This document shows positions 1-11,188 of a DNA stretch of 64,000 nucleotides, piece after piece. Every line of letters starts with the position of its first letter. The first letter of the stretch is position 1. The DNA lies in contig MU400546.1 in the NCBI GenBank assembly GCA_022578965.1, forward strand, positions 295,990-359,989, read 5' to 3'. The position numbers and the translations under genes were made by a program. The DNA is from Xylaria sp. FL1777. Lineage: Eukaryota; Ascomycota; Sordariomycetes; Xylariales; Xylariaceae. The notes under the pieces were generated by a model, which was not told the DNA's origin, ran no database searches, and saw only the letters and a program-made list of their open reading frames with translations.

Positions 1-1439
1 TATGATGCATATAGTGTATTCGATAAATATGCCCTCTCGGGGCACCGAGAGCGGATGCGATTCAAGGGTAGAGTGAGTGACGAAAGGTTTGTAGGCTACG
101 AAGTAGAATAGGACCCAGTTGATACGACAGGATGGATGATGAGTTAATGGAGTCGAAGCCACGCCGCAGAGGTATTCAAGGCGTAACGTGACAAGTAAGG
201 TCGAACCCACTTCCTAGGAAGGAAGATTAAGGACCGATAGCGAGAGCTACCGATTCTAAAAGACAGCGCGTAATCATCTGATGTGGTTGACAAGCATAGG
301 GAGGTGCCCTAGTATCGTAGGAAAGAAAGTATGGAGGTCAAGGAGTCACATTCAGGCTTACTCAAAGAAGCAGGCGCTTTGATCAGGGTCATCGCACGAA
401 AACGTCTGAGGATCAGGTTTTACATCGAGAACCCAGTAAAGATTCCTAGTACGCCCAACAACATCACTCGCCTGACGTAATTGCGTCTGCTGAGCTAGCC
501 GTGCTGTACAAACGGGAGATAGAATGGATGGGGAGGCGGTGAATATCGAGATATCACAGGCCTATCAACGGTGGAGAGTTTTCTTATGTACTAGCTTCTA
601 TAAGAAATGTCAGGATAGGTAATTCCGATGTGTATATGGCAGGTACAGATTTACGTAGGAGAGCAAATAGGAGATCAGATACACCGTGGGTAAGGAGAGG
701 AGGCAGGCGTACGAAATAACTTGGCCTTGGGGGGATGAGTGTGCTTACGTAGGTGCTCCCTTCACTCACTTGAAAGCCGCAAGGGGAAAGAATGGACTCA
801 TATGCCACGTACCTAGCCAATGAGGCGTTGGGAAAGGCCCATTTATAGGAAAAGCAATAGTGCCTTAAGTGTAATAATACGTGCTGCGTAGGGTTGGCAG
901 GATATGAGGAGCCATTCTATGATCATGTCATAGGAAGGATGTCACGGATGAAAGATGTGATAATATCACTGCACCCTGTAAAAGAATAAAATATAAAACA
1001 ATCTTCATTGTATATTCAAATAGCTAGCTTGTAGGGCATACCTTGAGATCTCAATCATGAAGAATTTCATTGACGTTCAAGACTTGGAGACATTCTGTCT
1101 GACTTGTATTGATATCCGTAACTGACTTACGTCTCCAGTTTCTGATTTCTGAGAAACAATTTTAGAATGGGAAGCAAGTAAGCCTAATAAGATTCCAATG
1201 AAATGCGATATTGAGATTGAGATACCTTTGGTGCCTTTGGTATGGGATCTGAGATAGGTACGGTAAGGTCGATGGAGTGGCAGGTATGGTCATGTTATTT
1301 AGAGGCAGTTGCCGTCAGCTGACACCGAGCCAAGGCAGTCAACTAGGATAGCTAAAAAGGTGGCTTGGGCGACATCGTCATTGCAGCCTCGAAAAGCCCA
1401 GCTAGCTTGCTGCACAGATAGAGCTATCTGTCTCGTCTC
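1..1439. other. Intergenic stretch, no gene seen
   Basis: No open frame here has a recognisable motif, a believable start and matching splice sites. The longest minus-strand frame (584-820) has no family resemblance and begins at a non-ATG codon if extended, so I treat it as chance. Composition is ordinary, without the AT collapse seen at the right end of the window. Confidence 0.6.
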
Positions 1440-1803
1440 CCTAGGAGGTAGGTACTCAGGTAGCTCTACCAGATACATTAGGTAGGTACGTATGTAGCTA
1501 CCTAACCTATATACTTAAAGCAGGTACTTGGGACTTGGGAGATAGGTACCTAGAGATTGTCTAACCGAAGTGCCTCTGCGCCCCCTCTGTACCCCACCGA
1601 ACTCTCGCTGTAACTCACCGACTACCGATCGACCACGAACCAACTACAACCATCACCATCATCGCCGTCGTCCCTCCTTTTCTTTCCCTAGTCTTATACC
1701 GTCCCTTCTCGGCCTCCACAGTATCTTCGGCCTGCTGGAAATCTCCTACGGTTACCCCGCCTCCCCCCTCTTCCTCCTCTGTCTTATTCTTTTCCTCCTC
1801 GCT
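1440..1803 (+). promoter_or_regulatory. Probable promoter and leader of Arp3
   Basis: The upstream half (about 1440-1555) is packed with overlapping TAGGTA/TACCTA-type palindromic words, a pattern common upstream of genes in Sordariomycetes. The downstream half (about 1570-1803) is strongly C/T-rich, with CCTCC and TTCCC runs up to the start codon, as is usual for leaders of highly expressed fungal genes. The transcription start is not determined; the role is inferred from position and composition. Confidence 0.5.
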
Positions 1804-3685
1804 ATGGCAAACCAGACCCCCGCCGTTGTCATGGACAAGTATGTTGGCTGTCTCCCGTCTGTCGGGTGCCGCGATGGCACGACCGACACGTGTTGTCTCC
1901 CTTTGCTGACAATTACGTGTGCATCATAGCGGTACGGGCTTCTCTAAGCTTGGTATGATGAAGCTCCTTCCCCGCCTCGCCTTTGTTCCTCTGTCCGCTG
2001 TCATTTTGTTGCGCGCGGGCCGCTTGTATTGCGTCTCATACTTTTGTTGCTATGGGCTGACTTGGCATTCACTTTGCGGCTGTTTGTAGGTTTTGCTGGT
2101 AACGACTCTCCCTCATTCGTCTTCCCTACCGCCATCGCCACCAAGGGTCCTGCTGGAGGAAGCGGCGGAACCGGCTCTGGCCGCCCAGCCGTTGCGAACA
2201 AGCCCTCGTTCCTCACAGGTGGCGCTGGTCCTACGGGCCACCTCTCCATGAAACGTGGTACTGAAGATTTGGATTTCTTTATTGGCGACGAGGCAATAGC
2301 CGCTTCAAACGGCCCAGGTATAGCTCTAGAGATTCTCGCGCTCGCGCCTGCTGTGAGGTGTACGTAGGGGCTTCCAGAGTTGACATACCCGCGTCTAGGT
2401 TACGGCCTTCATTATCCCATCCGACATGGTCAGGTCGAGAACTGGGTACGTGTCTTACCAACGGCCTTTATTTGTTCGTCTGTGGCGAATGCTAATATAA
2501 TATGACATATGCGCAGGACCACATGGAAAGATTCTGGTCCAACTCCATCTTCAAATACCTTCGAGTTGAACCGGAAGACCATTACTTCCTCCTAACTGAG
2601 CCTGTATGCTTACCTTACGCCGCCACCCCCCAAAAGCCGTAGCAACGACCTCGCGAACATTGTTACTGATTTTCACTAGCCTCTCAACCCCCCTGAGAAT
2701 CGCGAGAACACGGCCGAGATTTTCTTCGAGTCCTTCAACTGCGCTGGTCTCTATATCGCCGTCCAGGCCGTCCTCGCCCTCGCCGCCTCCTGGACATCAA
2801 CGAAAGTGACTGATCGCTCATTAACAGGCACCGTTATTGATTCAGGCGATGGTGTCACCCACGTTATTCCCGTCGCCGAGGGCTACGTCATCGGCTCGTC
2901 CATCAAGTCCATTCCCATCGCCGGTCGAGACATTACCTACTTTGTACAATCACTACTTCGAGATCGAGGTGAGCCTGATAGCTCTTTGAAGACGGCCCAG
3001 GAGATCAAGGAAGAGCATTGCTATGTCTGCCCCGACATTGTGAAAGAATTCTCACGCTTCGACCGCGACCGCAGTCGGTTCCTTAAGCATCTCGTGTCCC
3101 ACCCGGGCGGCCGTCAAGTCACCGTGGATGTGGGCTACGAGCGATTCCTAGCTCCTGAGATCTTCTTTAATCCAGAAATCTACTCATCCGACTTTCTAAC
3201 ACCACTACCCGTGGTTGTTGACGGCGTTATCCAGTCGAGTCCAATCGATGTACGACGTGGACTTTATAAAAATATTGTGCTTTCAGGAGGCAGCACGCTA
3301 TATAAAGATTTTGGTCGGAGGTTACAACGAGACATCAAGCACCTGGTTGATGCGCGTATCTGGGCTAGCGAAGTCCGCAGTGGCGGTGCCAAGAGTGGTG
3401 GATTAGAAGTACAAGTCATCACACACAAGCGACAACGACATGGGCCGTGGTTCGGCGGAAGCTTGTTGGGCCAAACGCCCGAATTCAGATCGTATTGTCA
3501 CACGAAGGCAGAGGTGAATACATCCCAATCCCCCCCCTCCCCCCAAACATATGTGCATATATATGTGTGTGTGTGTGTAGTGTGCTACGAGAGGTAATGG
3601 CTGACCGACTTTTATTTAGTACCAAGAATACGGACCGAGCATCGTGCGAAGATTTGCGCTGCTTGGTGGCCCTGGGGGCTCATAA
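1804..3685 (+). CDS. ARP3: Actin-related protein 3 (Arp2/3 complex subunit)
   Basis: Arp3 pairs with Arp2 to nucleate branched actin filaments in cortical patches, driving endocytosis and polar growth. I join seven exons: 1804-1838, 1930-1952, 2090-2317, 2399-2445, 2517-2603, 2680-3513 and 3620-3685, giving 439 residues. The lengths sum to a multiple of three and every intron is GT-AG. The product opens with [20 protein letters not shown] (the actin-fold phosphate-1 loop). It continues with the second nucleotide loop [13 protein letters not shown], an adenosine-loop segment [13 protein letters not shown], and ends [13 protein letters not shown] Gly/Ser/Pro-rich insert after the first loop is typical of filamentous ascomycete Arp3. 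Exon 2 is only 23 bases. The last intron holds a (TG)n run beside its 3' region. The gene appears intact and is the only clear housekeeping gene here. Confidence 0.95.
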
Positions 3686-6003
3686 TTTTAAACAATCAGG
3701 TGTGGGTGAATATGATAAATGAATGGCTAGATGTACTGTGTACCATGTATGTAGTCAGTCCGAATCTAAATCTTAAAACTTACCAATGCATTCAACACAA
3801 ACTCTATGCCTGTTCATACTTGTCCCTAATTCTAACTGTTTCGTGAATTACCTTAATCTCCCCTTATAGAATATACAAGAGATTCTTCGAAGATATTACC
3901 TGCTATCCCCGGGACTTATGTCGATTCGTACGTAGACTTAAGGCATGAAAGCTCCCAGGTTGTCTTTTCCTCTTTTCCTATTTCGGGATGGAGGCCATAT
4001 TATAGTACCGGGCTCTATATACAATTGATCCGCCGTTCCTAACTTCCGGGATCCGTCAATATGTCTCAGATAAGTGAGGGCTGAATAGCTTCACTTCTGA
4101 ACACGAGAGACAGTCTCAATAGATCTCAGTTCAGCGTAGGACGGTCTAAGTGTCTCACCGAATTACGTATTTGAATAGCGTATAAAGTGTTCACCGCGTT
4201 CAGCGCGTGTACTACATATTGCCAGTAATGTATACTTTGGTCACAAGTTCAGCTTGGAGAAGGGACACGCGAAACATACCTAGTCCAGAATATTTAAACG
4301 ACCTTTCTATGTTCAAGTGTATGGGATAAGAAGAAATGGCGCCGCCCGTCGATAATACCTATTGGCGTTCAAAAGAATATCAAAATAAAGAGATTAAATT
4401 ACAGTTGTTAGGTATCATTGATTCAGCTAGCATGATGTTTAGTTCCTTTGTTTTTCCTACCTACAGTAGTAGCTAGGTATGGCGTCAGGAGCCCCCGCTT
4501 AAAAGAGACGTATAAGGGGATAAGAATAGGTACCTAGGTTCAACCTTAGTCTAGGTTAGGTGAGGTGGGTGGCCTGTGTAAGGATGCTGTGAATGGTGTA
4601 TTTCTCCTAAGTGTAGAATCTAATTAACTTCTACAAAGAATATGTTAGAGGTGTATGCCCTAGAGTGAATAGATATCCAATACGAAGTCACATAGCAGGT
4701 GGGAAAGGGATTAATAGCCATAGGGTAGGTAGAAAGGGTAGGTTAATTGAGTATACCATACACCAATTTCGCTATACCGACCGCTAGGGGTCTATGGGAC
4801 TATATTCCCTAACACTATCGACTAAATCTACCATGTTAAGGAAACTAAGAAGCCCCCTGAATATGTTTTTAAATACTTCGTAAAAGGTTCCAAGTTTTAC
4901 CATTTCCCAAGGAGACAACGAATTGCGCTTAGTGCACTTGCCGCTTTTTCTCAGACTCGGCTCAGCCAGTTATCAGTCCACCTGTGACTGTTGTGTGTAT
5001 TATGCATGATTTTATGCAGAGAGAAATGGACCATAAAACGGTTCCCGTATTACTAAAAATGTACTGAATAAAAGTACTGAATTAAACGGAATTGAAGCAT
5101 TTACGGTTGAACAGCAAATGGTCCAACATACAAAGGTCGGGGCCTAAATTGACCAGTCTGTTGACATTAGCCCACAGTGCCTTGCTTTCGTGTCTACCCA
5201 GTATTAGGAGCCCGTTAGGGCCGTTAACTTTTGCTTACCGACCGTTGGCAGCCGGGAGCTTAATTGCCGAGCCGCCATACAGTTGTCAGCTTTTTTTATT
5301 TACACTAAGAGTTTATGGTTATACCTGTGTAGGGGCCGGAGACGGGCGTTGGGTTAAGGCCATTGAGATATATTGATATGGAAGGTATCCGGCTTGATAT
5401 AATTGAAATAGGTGATTGAAATGGGAATTCGTAGTATTGTTTCGCCTCCGCGCGCAACAGTTGCTGACAGCTCGCAGCCTTTGGCAAAGACATTTGTTCC
5501 CGATAAATGGAGAATCGTCATCAATGACCACAGGGAATTCCCTCGTACAGACGGCTAGAGCCTACGTGTCATCCTTTTGTCCTACTACGGCAGATTGGTA
5601 AAGAAGTCAGGACAAAACATCATTGTCGTCAACCGTAAAGGTCCTTTTTCACATAGCTCCTGACTATATGTAGCAGGACGACTGGTGGGCGCTGTCACAG
5701 TGATTAAGCGACTGACCTTCATACATAAGATATAGATCTGCACTTAAAGTGGCACATGAGCATGTATTCATAGCTACTATCTAAGCAAAGCTACTTATAG
5801 CCTATTGTTGGATTAGATAGTGTGCGAAGAGCCTTGAATACACTGATGAAGGAGCGTAGGGCTGGTGGGAGGCAGCCTACAGGGATCTACTAGAACTGTG
5901 TACAAAATACCTCACTAGATGGCTCCCAAGAGGGGAGCCACACAACAACAATACAACACCTAGCGCTCGGGGCGTGGCACGGGTATTAAGTCAAGTCTCT
6001 ATC
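3686..6003. other. Intergenic, gene-poor
   Basis: About 2.3 kb with no supportable gene. It contains the dispersed repeat copy listed separately and, near 4480-4560, more TAGGTACC-type palindromic words. Frames at 5092-5376 and 5416-5601 are short, lack motifs and are contradicted by equally open frames on the other strand. Confidence 0.55.
4014..4216 (+). repeat. Dispersed repeat, copy A (possible solo-LTR relic)
   Basis: This stretch aligns along its length with 38669-38850. Shared blocks include TCTATATACAATTG, ATGTCTCAGAT, GAGGGCTGAATAG, TCTCAATAGATCTCA against TCTCAATTTAGC, and the end CGCGTGTACTACA against CGCGTGTAACA. Identity by eye is roughly 65-75 percent with small gaps. The ACA terminus and size of about 200 bases resemble a fungal solo LTR, but the left end and any target duplication were not found, so the class is a guess. 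Confidence 0.55.
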
Positions 6004-6520
6004 ATGACCCAGCTGAAAACTCGCGAAATAAACAATACTGCGGTATCGGTTTCCTCCCGGTACAACAGCAACTATTGCCTCAAATATGAAGGCCAAACCA
6101 TTAGTACCCAGATACGAACTTCTGGATAGATCTCGCGAACTTGATGCTCGTTCCGAGGAAATCGAGCAGTTCAAGCACGACATCAAAGAAGCCAATCAGC
6201 CATATTTGAAAAATATCGCTGAAAAATCTGGCATTGTCACATCAGGAGCGAGACGGTAGCAAAAAAGATCGACGACACCCGTGAGCGCGCATGTCAATAA
6301 CTGACCGTAGCGTAAAGTGACGCTCTTATCAGCTCAAGACGGACGAGGAGGATATACATATGCACACTTGCGGTATTAGATACGATGGGGTCCATCAGCT
6401 AGTAGAGTGATGGAAAGATCGAACTACAAGGGCTCAAGACACAACTTTCGGAAAAAGCATGAGCTATATTCTGGTTCAATGGTTGAGGTTAAGATCGAAG
6501 GAGTTCTCAAGGAGTGATAA
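6004..6520 (+). pseudogene. Relic of a coiled-coil protein gene
   Basis: Three short coding-like pieces lie in order but in different frames. From 6004 an ATG frame reads MTQLKTREINN. From 6086 a frame reads MKAKPLVPRYELLDRSRELD and continues with ARSEEIEQFKHDIKEANQ, ending in TAG at 6257. Further on come VAKKIDDTRERACQ and, near 6420-6465, IELQGLKTQLSEKA. The charged heptad-like composition (E/K/R/D with L/I spacing) is what coiled coils show. The breaks between pieces suggest an old, decayed gene rather than introns. I do not recognise the family. It could also be several chance frames, hence the modest confidence. Confidence 0.35.
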
Positions 6521-6657
6521 CCAACGAATCTAATTAATTCCACTCGCCAAATCTGCCGCCGGCCATTTCCTACCTTCAACGCCACAGCATGATAATAACT
6601 CGCAGTGAAGCGCGGAACAGTACACTGACCAGTTATAAAGCTCTAACATATACATGT

Positions 6658-7919
6658 CTAGGAATAAAGGGGGAAAAGACGCGTTTCGTCGCCTTGCCCG
6701 TCGCTAAAGGTCTCTCCATCGCGGGCAGCCCACATCCTCCTCACAGCTTTCCAAGTATACATATTCCCGTCCATGCCCACATCCTCAGCATGGCGCATTA
6801 CGCTGTCCACCCATTCGCGGCACGCACGTTCGCGGTCCTCCGTCATTCTGTCTGCTACGCGCCGCAGATCAAGGTATGCAGCTTCCTCCTGTACCTGCAG
6901 CTCGTGCAAAAAACGTATAGCGACAGGGACCGTCACCCTAACCATGTCCACCTGACCGGACCCATCCCCCTGGTCGCTGTTTAACGGGTCGACAAGGCTT
7001 GCGAAAGACACAGGTCTGCTCAAATGCGCGTCGTCCCCAGTGCGTACCATTAACACGCGGCACTCCGGCATCAGACGTTCCAGCCATGCCGCCATTTCCT
7101 TAAGCGTACTGTCGTCGCTAAGCTCCGACTCTGGCTGCACTGGGCACGTCTCAGGAATAACGTTTTCGTCTGCCACGAGCAAGACGGCGCGAAAGAGATG
7201 ACCCATGGTGAAGCCGTGCTCACGCCACGTCTTCGCTATGTCTGCCTACGGGAAGTTTGTGCCTTCTACTTCTCTAGCGAGAAAAGGGTAGTGGAAGATG
7301 ACCTCTTTATTCAACTTGGCCGACATGGAGTTGCATAGCCGCCGGTGTATGTCGATGACAGCTGCTACGTCGAACGATTCTAAGGATTTCGTTAGTTGCA
7401 ATGCCTTAGCGAAGAAGTTGTAACGCTGCAGGTTCGGTCGGCCGTCATGCACGCGGTGCCACTCGCGGTAGATGTAAGCGCCCAGACGCCGGTCTGTATA
7501 TCCGTGGTCATGGCCTGAATAGTGCGAGTCATCAATAAAATAAACGGCGGTTTGCTTGTTCTATAGGTCGAGTTCATTTGTTCGCAAGGAGACTTCCGCG
7601 GGCTTTGGCATCAGCAGCGTCCTCGACCAGCCGTGGGAGAATGGGGCTGGAATCGTAAACGTAGAGCTGCAGCCTCGTAAAACAAGTCTGAAAGATGTCT
7701 ACGTACGAGCTCAAGCTCGTCCATTGTAAGACGATTTGAGGCATTCAAAGCCTTGTGGGCATGCTTCTGGTTGAACTGTGCTTGAGATTATTCTCTTGGT
7801 GCGGCGGGGTACGTCGGTGAAGGTACAGGGTAGGGCCAGAGCATAGCGGTACTGAGTTTGTCTATGTTTATTTCTTGATATGGTTCCGGGGACCATTCTT
7901 GAGGTTGATCGAAGGCCAT
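6658..7919 (-). pseudogene. Broken gene of an unrecognised fungal protein family
   Basis: Reading leftwards from an ATG at 7917-7919, coding-like sequence continues almost to 6658 but is interrupted several times. There is an in-frame TAA soon after the start (following PSPTYPAAPRE). A frame change near 7650 joins DLFYEAAA to LYVYDSSPILPRLVED. A second break follows ARGSLLANK. An in-frame TAG at 7246-7248 lies between EVEGTNFP and ADIAKTWREHGF. From the ATG at 7204-7206 the last 182 codons are open. Conserved-looking blocks include HYSGHDHGYTDRRLGAYIYR and AVIDIHRRLCNSM. No GT-AG intron of normal size removes the stops. Intact length would be about 420 residues. I do not know the function. 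Whether the open 3' part is still expressed as a short protein is unknown. Confidence 0.65.
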
Positions 7920-8330
7920 TTGTGCGGAAATATTGAGAAAGGCCAATAATCAAAGACGGTTGTATTGGTAGAAGTTCTAATTATTGTGTGGATGCGCTAA
8001 GGGTGTACGAGCAAGTATGAATGCGTAGGAACCAGCTACTCTGTAGTTTCCTTGTCAGCTTCTGCAACCTGCTTGATGAAACAGTAAAATAGCACAGCGG
8101 ATAGAGAACCTAAGCAAGCTTTCATGTACCTGGTCAGTAGTAAACTTTAAAAACCAGGTTGAGGTTATTGCAAGATACGAGGCATGGTGGAATATATACC
8201 ATACTATAACCACCTAGCCTCCCGCCTCCTATTTTCTCCCACGGGTCAAAGCAATCTTAGCAGCGATATCTTGAGAACTATTTCCGCGATCGCGTCTAAT
8301 ACCGTCCACTTCGACTAAATCAAACCTTTT
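7920..8330. other. Intergenic, nothing recognised
   Basis: No motif-bearing frame, repeat or RNA gene was seen between the broken gene ending upstream and the weak fragment starting at 8331. It presumably held the promoter of the decayed minus-strand gene. Confidence 0.5.
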
Positions 8331-8618
8331 CTACACGCTGTCCTGGACTACCAACTCGATGTCGAAATTCAGAAACAAGTCCACAAGAAACAATGGCTGT
8401 ATGTCTTGGGATGCCGTCTCAAGTTCCAGGATGTTGCCGAGAAAACCCCCGCAGAAACCCGGAATATCGATATACATAACGCCAAGTTCATCACTAAGGG
8501 CCTTGTCCATTTGATTGCGCTTCTCCGAAGAATTCACGATGATGCTGCTTGTATTGAGGCGCCATGGTGTCAGTAGGATAGAGTAACTTGTTCCGTGTCT
8601 ACAGGACTGCTACTTTTA
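8331..8618 (-). pseudogene. Weak coding-like fragment, family unknown
   Basis: A minus-strand frame open from about 8618 to the TAG at 8331 reads, in part, LTPWRLNTSSIIVNSSEKRN, DKALSDELGVMYIDIPGF and LFLNFDIELVVQDSV. Amino-acid use is protein-like, but there is no upstream in-frame ATG at the expected place; the first ATG is internal at about 8505. I therefore see at best a 3' remnant. No domain is recognised. Chance remains possible. Confidence 0.25.
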
Positions 8619-8734
8619 TTCGTGACGTCACGAATCTACAACCTAGGCAGTAGCAAAATTTGAATAGAGGTGCCAGAAATAAACGATGGTTGTTGAATTG
8701 ATTGTATTGTGTGTCTTGTTGATCATGGGTTAAG

Positions 8735-9022
8735 TCACGGTAACCGTGTCTCTAGGCAGAAATATATTAAGGCCTCTATATCCCTACTCGCCCGGTAGAC
8801 GGCAGGCCAGAAAATAAAGAGGGTCAAGAAGATATAGCGGGTGACGGAAGCGCGATAGAACGTTGGTGGTGTGGTTGGCGCACGTGCTTTTACGGTTGCG
8901 TTTGTGTTCCAGCGACTTCCCAGGAAGTCGTATATTCCGTACTCGGAACCGTTTAATGATTCCGTTTGTGCAATTGTGGTGAAAATGATCCATGATATCA
9001 GCCTGGAGGTGTGTATTAGCAA
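8735..9022 (-). pseudogene. Fragment of a possible membrane protein
   Basis: The minus-strand frame encodes two hydrophobic segments, LISWIIFTTIAQT and RYIFLTLFIFWPAVY, separated by a polar loop with GSEYGIYDFLGSRWN and ending LIYFCLETRLP. A CTAATAC...CTCCAG string near 9010-9025 looks like a branch site and acceptor, so an upstream exon may lie around 9100-9240, where NPLFNLALVTIAMACCATF is open in another frame. No convincing donor or start was found. I treat it as a remnant of an unknown membrane protein. Confidence 0.25.
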
Positions 9023-9308
9023 TTATACAAAATTTTGTTTATGGCTCAAGCTCAGGCTAAAAGCGGCGTGGCTCAGGTTGGATTTCCATTCCGATTCGGG
9101 ATGGTAAAACCTCTCTGTGAGGTAAACAATGTGTACACCATTCCCTTCCCATCCGGAAAAGTCGCGCAGCAAGCCATGGCAATGGTGACAAGCGCCAAAT
9201 TGAACAAGGGATTGGCGCCTGATTCGTTAATGCTATAATATATGGGATACACATTATAAACGTAGTCTTACGATTTTAATTAATACGGGCTTGACCAACG
9301 TTCAAGGA

Positions 9309-11188
9309 TCACGGCCAAGTTCTTTTTTTCAACAGCCGCTGTAGCCGTGTTTTCACTGTTGTCCGGCCATCCTGGACTTCGTTAGTTTTTCTGCTCTTAA
9401 TTCGGAGCAAGGTGCCAGTGATGCCATCACTACCTCCACCTAATTCATGCTCGCTGAGTTCTATAGTATGATACCAGGGAGGACAGCGAGCAGAGGTCCT
9501 GAAGGGGAGACTTTGTAGAATGTCAGCGATCTGTGATGGGAGCAAGTCGTCCTGCTCCATGGCAAAGGGTAGATCGTGCCACGAGAATATACCGTAAAGC
9601 AGCCACCCGTCGGATTGCACGCAGACGAGACACACACCCGGCTCGTCTGACATCGTTTTTATTCTCCAGCAGCCCCAGAAGTGTCGTCGGCGGTAGCTCA
9701 GGAGGATGGAATTGCGCAAGTCCCAGTCCGTCTCTGGCTGGGCCGTGATGCTCGTCTCGTCGAACACCTCGAGCGAGAATTCTATTTGCACGGACCCAAC
9801 GCGACTCGTCCGGACCATAGCCTCGAGATCCGGGCTCTCTCGGGAGCAGATATATTGCGCCTGTGGGAGCCGCGAGGCCCGCGATACATCGATGTCCACC
9901 ACAGTGTCATAGAGCCAAGGCTTCCGCCGTGCAAATAGGCTCGGCCCGTACTGCTCGAGCGAAACGAAGCGGATATGCTTCTTTTGCCGCGAATCAACGC
10001 AGTCGAGCGGGAGGAAATAGCTCCCTTTTCGCGAGGCTTCGCCGCGCACGGTACGGATCACTATTCTCGCTGGAGTCAGTAATTACTTTTTTGTGTGAAT
10101 ATTATGCCCCTGATGCATGCTCCCGAGATATGTTGGGAGTCATCAGGTTTACTAGAAGGGGGGGGGGGGGGGGATGACTCTAGTGTGCACATACTGTCGG
10201 TCGTGCGCAGCCCGCGACTCGTGATGCTGTACTCGCCTCGGCCGTTCCAGTCGAGTACTGGCTTGACGAGAAATTGACAGGATTTGAACTCGTTGGGGGA
10301 ACTCGCCCATATACTGCGGAAGGAGCGCTTATCACCGAGGGCGGAAGTCCAGGCGAAGATGGAGAGGTCGTTGCTTGATCGGATGATTTCTTCCTGGAGA
10401 CGCGTGAATGCCTTCGCACCCTCACCGTATAAGAGTGGCATATTGATGTCGAAAATGCCCAGGAGGCAGTATGCCATGTCTTCTACACGTCGCGTCTGCC
10501 GGTTAGCGGCCCATGACATTCGCCGCCCTACCAGAACTTGGTCTAGCGATTCGCCCTTTAATATGCCTGGGTCAACGCCTGTGATCCAGGACAGGATGGG
10601 GGCTAGCTGTGCCTTGGACCCGAAGTATTTCCAGTCACAGTCGTAGAACTCCACTTGCCTCGGCGCGATCAGCTCTTGTAATGTCCAGCCCCGCGAGAAC
10701 CATCTACACTTTCTTAGGCTCTGCCCGATGTGGTTGCGCATGTCAAGCTCCTTAGACGTTAGAGGAGGGGGGTCGCGAAACCCCCTATCTTGCTCCGCAA
10801 TCGACTCATGACACTCGAACGATTCCACCACGGCCTTGTCTATCAGGTTGAAGGCGGTATCTTGAGCGTAGTCGGATAGCCAGGCGTAGCAGACAGCAGC
10901 ATTCTGGTACCAGGCGAACATTGAATTGATAGCCTCGGAGAGCTCAGCGCTGCTCGACTTGTCAATGCAGCATGTGTCTACCCATGCGTAGTCTAGGCCC
11001 TGCTCCTGTGCGATCCTACAGGTCGCGGAGATCTTTTCATAACCCTTCAGTTTAGTGGCTTGGGCACCACTCTTCATATCGTAGAGTGATACTTCTTCGG
11101 CCCCCCATGTGTGCGAGAGGATAGCGTAGCGGGGAATGTCCTGAATGAACTCCTCGAATTTCAGGGTTTTGCAATTGAGGAGTCGCAT
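9309..11188 (-). CDS. HET-domain protein (heterokaryon-incompatibility type)
   Basis: HET-domain proteins trigger cell death or growth arrest on non-self recognition in fungi. The 598-residue model has two exons, 11188-10153 and 10069-9309, around an 83-base GT-AG intron (10152-10070) whose phase fits exactly. The domain is textbook: YAILSHTWG at residues 21-29, YAWVDTCCID at 67-76 and WFSRGWTLQELIAP at 163-176, followed by LLYGEGAKAF and FAWTSALGD. The C-terminal half has no recognised domain. Without splicing the first frame would stop at 10076, so the intron decides whether the gene is whole. Just before the donor a run of 16 C (coding strand) encodes a proline stretch; one slipped base would truncate the protein. 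No NACHT, Goodbye or other partner domain is visible. Confidence 0.85.
10158..10173. repeat. 16-base homopolymer inside the HET coding region
   Basis: Sixteen consecutive G on the plus strand (C in the coding strand) encode consecutive prolines directly upstream of the predicted intron donor of the HET gene. Such runs slip readily in replication and sequencing, so the true length in the genome may differ from 16. The reading frame downstream depends on it. Confidence 0.9.

Noticed and set aside
584..820. 78-codon minus-strand frame near the left edge
   Set aside because: No motif, no recognisable start context and no splice partner; consistent with chance.
1570..1929. 119-codon frame over the Arp3 leader and first exon
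   Set aside because: It is in another frame from Arp3 and low-complexity (His/Pro/Leu from C/T-rich DNA); the Arp3 exon model explains the region.
10062..11188. HET gene as a truncated pseudogene stopping at 10076
   Set aside because: A GT-AG intron of 83 bases in matching phase joins the two frames cleanly; a pseudogene is not needed, though the homopolymer leaves some doubt.
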